This document shows, piece by piece, positions 61,017-64,000 of a stretch of 64,000 nucleotides of DNA. Location: assembly GCF_009931695.1 (NCBI RefSeq), contig NZ_CP048000.1, positions 310,001 through 374,000 of the forward strand, written 5' to 3'. Below the pieces are notes generated by a model that did no database searches, was not told where the DNA came from, and worked only from the letters and a program-made list of their open reading frames with translations. Source of the DNA: Anaerocolumna sedimenticola (GTDB lineage: Bacteria > Bacillota > Clostridia > Lachnospirales > Lachnospiraceae). Position 1 is the stretch's first letter. Every line of letters begins with the position of its first letter. The position numbers and the translations under genes are program-made.

Positions 61017-61050
61017 TTAATGAGAGAAAAAATTATATGAATACCTATCC

Positions 61051-61299
61051 TTATTTCTGAATGATATCCATATAATTTATTTTGCACACCTCATAAGGCA
61101 TCTCAATATGCTGCCCTGTTCCTCCATCCAATAGTTTTTTTAGCTCATCAAAAGCCTGTTTTGACTTTTTAAAAAAGTCCTGTTTTACTGTGTTCATTGC
61201 CATTTTCGTATATCCCATAAGAGGTATACCGTCAAAGCCGCATACCGGCCTGAAAATATCCATCTCCGTAAGGGCGAATACTGCTCCTATTGCCATCAT
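61051..61299 (-). CDS. LacI-family regulator, C-terminal part (frameshifted)
   Basis: End of the LacI sugar-binding core: a DMMAIGAVFAL segment, IFRPVCGFDGIPLMGY near 15-30 and NTVKQDFFKKSKQAFDEL. The true frame begins further up, near 61437 (NQRLEAIKKL, FGWAKKVDIIVCASD), so the ATG at 61299 is internal. It continues the ORF at 61425-62045 after one missing base. The whole gene (61051-62045) would be about 331 residues, the normal LacI length. Confidence 0.82.
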   Translation of the reverse strand: MMAIGAVFALTEMDIFRPVCGFDGIPLMGYTKMAMNTVKQDFFKKSKQAFDELKKLLDGGTGQHIEMPYEVCKINYMDIIQK

Positions 61300-61424
61300 A
61301 TCCGAAGCACATACAATAATATCAACCTTTTTTGCCCATCCAAAAATAATTTCCCTGGCTTTATACTCATTAAAATCACCATATTTTATGATTAGCTCAA
61401 AGGGAATCTCCTGGTTAAGTTTCT

Positions 61425-62045
61425 TTATAGCCTCCAGTCTTTGATTGGTAATGTAACTTCCTCTGCCCCTGCAATGTATAATACTTTTCGTTTGAACTCA
61501 TTTTCTTCGATGGTCTTTTTCGCCACATCATACTGTGCTGCAAAATGATCTATGGATACGGAGGATGTTTTTTCATTCACTATGGGGGAATCCACTAAAA
61601 CACAATAAAACTCCTGTTTTTCTATTAATTTAACTAAGTTCTGATTCTCTATGGATAAATTATAAATAATCAGACAATTTATCCTTTGGGATTTTAAATA
61701 CGAGCTCACCTGTTTTGTTGTCATACCGTCAAACTGGGAACTAAAAAAAGTAACTACATCAATCTGATATTCTTTTGACTTTTCAAATGCACCGGTTAAA
61801 TACTGCATATCTATTTCATCAATAAACTGACTGTTATGCCGGATATCAACGATAAGGCCAATCCTGTTAAATTCCTTTTTGGAAAGTGAAACTGCTACGG
61901 AATTCGGTACATAACCCAGTTCCAACACTGCCGCCTCGACCTTAGCTTTGGTCTTCTCACTCACTAATTGATAATTATTTAAAACTTTTGATACCGTCGA
62001 TTTAGCTACTCCGGCTTTTTTCGCCACGTCATTTATGGATGCCAT
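61425..62045 (-). CDS. LacI-family regulator, N-terminal part (frameshifted)
   Basis: Helix-turn-helix SINDVAKKAGVAKSTVSKVLN at residues 3-23, hinge ELGYVPNSVA near 47, and the first core subdomain (RIGLIVDIRHNSQF, NCLIIYN, CVLVDSP, VLYIAGAEE). It then ends in IKDWRL and a stop. One A added to the AA at about 61438-61439 restores NQRLEAIKKL and the C-terminal half. GGGAG precedes the ATG. The operator at its promoter implies autoregulation; MalQ-GlgP is the adjacent target. Confidence 0.85.
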   Translation of the reverse strand: MASINDVAKKAGVAKSTVSKVLNNYQLVSEKTKAKVEAAVLELGYVPNSVAVSLSKKEFNRIGLIVDIRHNSQFIDEIDMQYLTGAFEKSKEYQIDVVTFFSSQFDGMTTKQVSSYLKSQRINCLIIYNLSIENQNLVKLIEKQEFYCVLVDSPIVNEKTSSVSIDHFAAQYDVAKKTIEENEFKRKVLYIAGAEEVTLPIKDWRL

Positions 62046-62062
62046 ATTATTTACTCCCTTAC

Positions 62063-62113
62063 AGAAACCGGTTTCTATATTCTTATCATATTACCATTAT
62101 TTCTCATTGTCAA
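62063..62113 (-). promoter_or_regulatory. lacI promoter and autoregulatory operator
   Basis: TTGACA (62108-62113), 17-base spacer, TATGAT (62085-62090), then the perfect palindrome AGAAACCGGTTTCT (62063-62076) over the expected start of transcription. A bound repressor here would block its own gene. Confidence 0.8.
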
Positions 62114-62238
62114 TGATTTTTTTTAATGTTCCTTGCAATACTCATAAGCGTATTCTCTGGCAGTTTTTCCATTGCTATCAACATGAATATATTTCGGTCT
62201 TATTTGTTCTATAAGCCCTATGTTTGCTATATATTACA

Positions 62239-62745
62239 TTATTTATTTTTTCTTGATGCAAATAATTCTCCCTGCACTTTCCATGTAGTTCCATCCTGTG
62301 TTCTTATGTTCCGCCAATGAAAAGAGCTTTCAGTAATCTCTGAAAATATCCATTTCATTTTCTTTGTGGATATTTCAGTTAAAACAATTGTTTCTCCGTC
62401 TTCTCTTGCTTCAAGGCGAGTCGCCTCACCTGAACATCCATAAAAAATATCCCATGCATGGCTATCAGGGTTATATATCCTAATCGTCGTACCGTATTCC
62501 GCATCCGGCTGATTACTATTTATCCGCTCCTCGCGGGAAGGACAAATAAAGATATCCTGAACAGCCGTTCCTTCTAATACCCATGAAAAAATCCATTCAC
62601 CTTTTATATGCCTTTCTTTCTCTGTCCCGTGATTGTCTATCCATTCAAAATCCCACTCACCTATCAATGGTCCGAAGAAGTTGTAAGCGTCCGGTATACT
62701 ATTACTTTTTGATTTACAGATTAAAGCTTCAGCAAATTCTCTCAT
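62239..62745 (-). CDS. Small beta-rich protein, DUF1579/lipocalin-like
   Basis: 168 residues; no signal peptide. FGPLIGEWDFEWID near 24-37, KGEWIFSWVLEGTAVQD near 48-64 and the repeated antiparallel-strand pattern (TTIRIYNPDSHAWDIFY, GETIVLTEI, SFHWRNIRTQDG) resemble DUF1579-type calycin barrels, which often bind small hydrophobic ligands. AGGAGG precedes the ATG. It lies 48 bases downstream of the WYL regulator on the same strand, so the regulator may control it. Function unknown. Confidence 0.65.
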   Translation of the reverse strand: MREFAEALICKSKSNSIPDAYNFFGPLIGEWDFEWIDNHGTEKERHIKGEWIFSWVLEGTAVQDIFICPSREERINSNQPDAEYGTTIRIYNPDSHAWDIFYGCSGEATRLEAREDGETIVLTEISTKKMKWIFSEITESSFHWRNIRTQDGTTWKVQGELFASRKNK

Positions 62746-62793
62746 TAATCTGACCTCCTGTTTTTCTTTATCATACCATATGTTTTATGACAG

Positions 62794-63708
62794 CTATATG
62801 TCGTAGTTTGATAAAAATTTTGAGGCAGTTTCAATTAATTTTTGTCTATAATATTCCGGCTCAATAATTTTAACTTTATCTCCCATGCTAAGCAGCAATG
62901 CCTGCCACAATCGTTCATTAGGCGGAACATGTAAATTCATTATATAATGACCCTCTTCAAATGCCACTCTTTCTTCTTGCGGAAAATATTCTTCGAGAAT
63001 ACTAATACTGTCTTTATGACACCAAACTTTAATATTTTCACAAGTTTGCATATATTCGTTATCATTCAGTCGCAAGAGTTCTTCTATATCGGCATCATTG
63101 CAAAATTTTGTATCCGTTGCTTCCAGATTCTGCATTCTGGCTATTTTGAAAGAACGATAATCCCTTTTACTTAAATCAAAGCCAAATAAATACCACCCAT
63201 ACCATTGAAATCTTAGTGCCAAGGGTTGGACATTTCTATGTGACAATATACCACTTACATTCTTATAGTCAAAATTGATCTGAGTCATATCATTTATTGA
63301 ATGTTCTATCAATTTATTATTTTCCTGAACCTTGTTGTCTTCCCTGGAGACACTATAATCTAAAAATACATTTTGTGCATATCCGCCGTTTAAAGCCAGG
63401 TATTTATCTATAATGTGCTCCAATTGCCTGCTCCCATAACCTGTATTAAGGCTTTTCAGTGCCATAATAATTATCTTGTAATCATCTCTTTTTATAAACT
63501 GGTTCTCTAATTTATAGCTGGATAAAATCGAATACCCTCCACTGCTGCCGGTATTAGAAACAATAGGGACTCCCGCCATTGAAATACTTTCCATATCTCT
63601 TTGAATTGTTCTGATCGATACTTCAAACTTTTCAGCAAGTTGTTTTGCCGTCAATGTTTCTTTATTTAATAAGCTTATGATTATCCCTAATAATCTATCA
63701 ATTTTCAT
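62794..63708 (-). CDS. YafY-type HTH/WYL transcriptional regulator
   Basis: 304 residues. N-terminal winged helix HTH_11 (LTAKQLAEKFEVSIRTIQRDM near 19-39 is the recognition region) and VPIVSNTGSSGGYSI near 47. The WYL domain lies near 150-215 (ALRFQWYGWYLFGFDLSKRDYR split; here Trp-Tyr-Leu is WYLFG) and a C-terminal WCX extension follows (WCHKDSISILEEYF). WYL proteins sense nucleotide or nucleic-acid ligands. GAGGT precedes the ATG. Confidence 0.9.
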   Translation of the reverse strand: MKIDRLLGIIISLLNKETLTAKQLAEKFEVSIRTIQRDMESISMAGVPIVSNTGSSGGYSILSSYKLENQFIKRDDYKIIIMALKSLNTGYGSRQLEHIIDKYLALNGGYAQNVFLDYSVSREDNKVQENNKLIEHSINDMTQINFDYKNVSGILSHRNVQPLALRFQWYGWYLFGFDLSKRDYRSFKIARMQNLEATDTKFCNDADIEELLRLNDNEYMQTCENIKVWCHKDSISILEEYFPQEERVAFEEGHYIMNLHVPPNERLWQALLLSMGDKVKIIEPEYYRQKLIETASKFLSNYDI

Positions 63709-64000
63709 ATTTTGCTTACCTCTTCAAAATCCTCTGCAAGGGTATATCTTCTACATCAAAGCTGCCAAGATATGTTATCATTCAAAAATTTTCAAATAAT
63801 AAAGATATACTCTTATTATACCAAAAATCAGCGGAATTTGTAAGGATAAATCGTCTGCAAACATTACATCTCCTGTTACAAAGCGGCATCTTCCTTTACT
63901 ATTATGTGCGCTTATTTGATTGAATTAATTTTCATATAAAAAAAGTCAAAAGTATGATAAATACTTAGAAGACCCGGAAGATACCGGGAATAAACCGTAA
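63709..64000. other. Terminal intergenic sequence
   Basis: Nothing recognisable: AT-rich upstream region of the WYL gene with no complete open frame of note to the window end. Confidence 0.5.

Larger units (their letters stand above)
60339..61050. other. Gene-free region between MalQ-GlgP and LacI
   Basis: About 700 bases without a gene. It contains the 19-bp dispersed repeat (60556-60574) inside a hairpin-like segment with AGTCCCC/GGGGACT sides, the MITE-like element (60721-60870) and a LacI-type operator (61003-61016). 60339-60510 and 60883-61000 show nothing else recognisable. Confidence 0.7.

Overview
The window looks like part of a Lachnospiraceae (Clostridium cluster XIVa-type) chromosome that lives on plant or host glycans. 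The evidence is low GC, strong GGAGG ribosome sites, ECF transporters, many carbohydrate ABC cassettes each followed by glycoside hydrolases, and CdaR/LacI/AraC/ArsR/IclR regulators. Most genes lie on the minus strand. The genus is inferred, not shown.

Layout. 1-7.3 kb: ECF vitamin-type transporter (S component, double ATPase, EcfT), M20 peptidase, SAM hydroxide adenosyltransferase (DUF62) and a partial ALDH3-type aldehyde dehydrogenase. 7.2-14.9 kb: sugar ABC cassette followed by a GHL6-type and a GH67-like hydrolase. 15-17.9 kb: wreck of a two-gene operon (sugar-phosphate-isomerase-like plus 2-hydroxyacid dehydrogenase), a CdaR-type regulator and two divergent XRE regulators. 17.9-19.3 kb: broken VOC protein and a second DUF62. 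19.6-31.7 kb: GH43, ArsR-type sensor, two GH2 enzymes, a second sugar ABC cassette and an AraC regulator. 31.9-35.3 kb: large DUF5107-TPR protein. 35.4-47.4 kb: Gfo/Idh/MocA oxidoreductase, LarA-like racemase, two tandem FAD oxidoreductases, a GH67-like hydrolase and a third ABC cassette. 47.5-56.1 kb: glyoxylate/glycerate module (glycerate 2-kinase, CdaR, dehydrogenase, TIM-barrel isomerase, IclR, glyoxylate-carboligase-like enzyme) with relics of a peptide transporter. 56.4-62.1 kb: MalQ-GlgP fusion and a LacI regulator. 62.2-64 kb: small beta-barrel-like protein and a WYL regulator.

How the parts work together. The three solute-binding-protein/permease cassettes lack their own ATPase and probably share one encoded elsewhere, as is usual in Firmicutes. 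They import oligosaccharides that the neighbouring intracellular hydrolases cut. In the glycerate module the likely flow is glyoxylate to tartronate semialdehyde, to glycerate, to 2-phosphoglycerate. The MalQ-GlgP fusion handles intracellular alpha-glucan, probably under the adjacent LacI.

Most notable structure beyond the genes: (a) a miniature inverted-repeat element in three copies, each flanked by its own 8-12 bp direct repeat; (b) a mosaic hairpin repeat family whose end module supplies the ribosome binding site of three genes; (c) a tandem duplication of about 1.7 kb that left a C-terminal relic of a hydrolase between two near-identical FAD oxidoreductases; (d) a promoter box shared, at identical spacing, by the glycerate kinase gene and the ruined operon beside the paralogous CdaR; (e) LacI-type operators with an AAACCGGTTT core; and (f) five genes split by what can each be explained as one missing base in a short homopolymer, which questions the base accuracy of the assembly.
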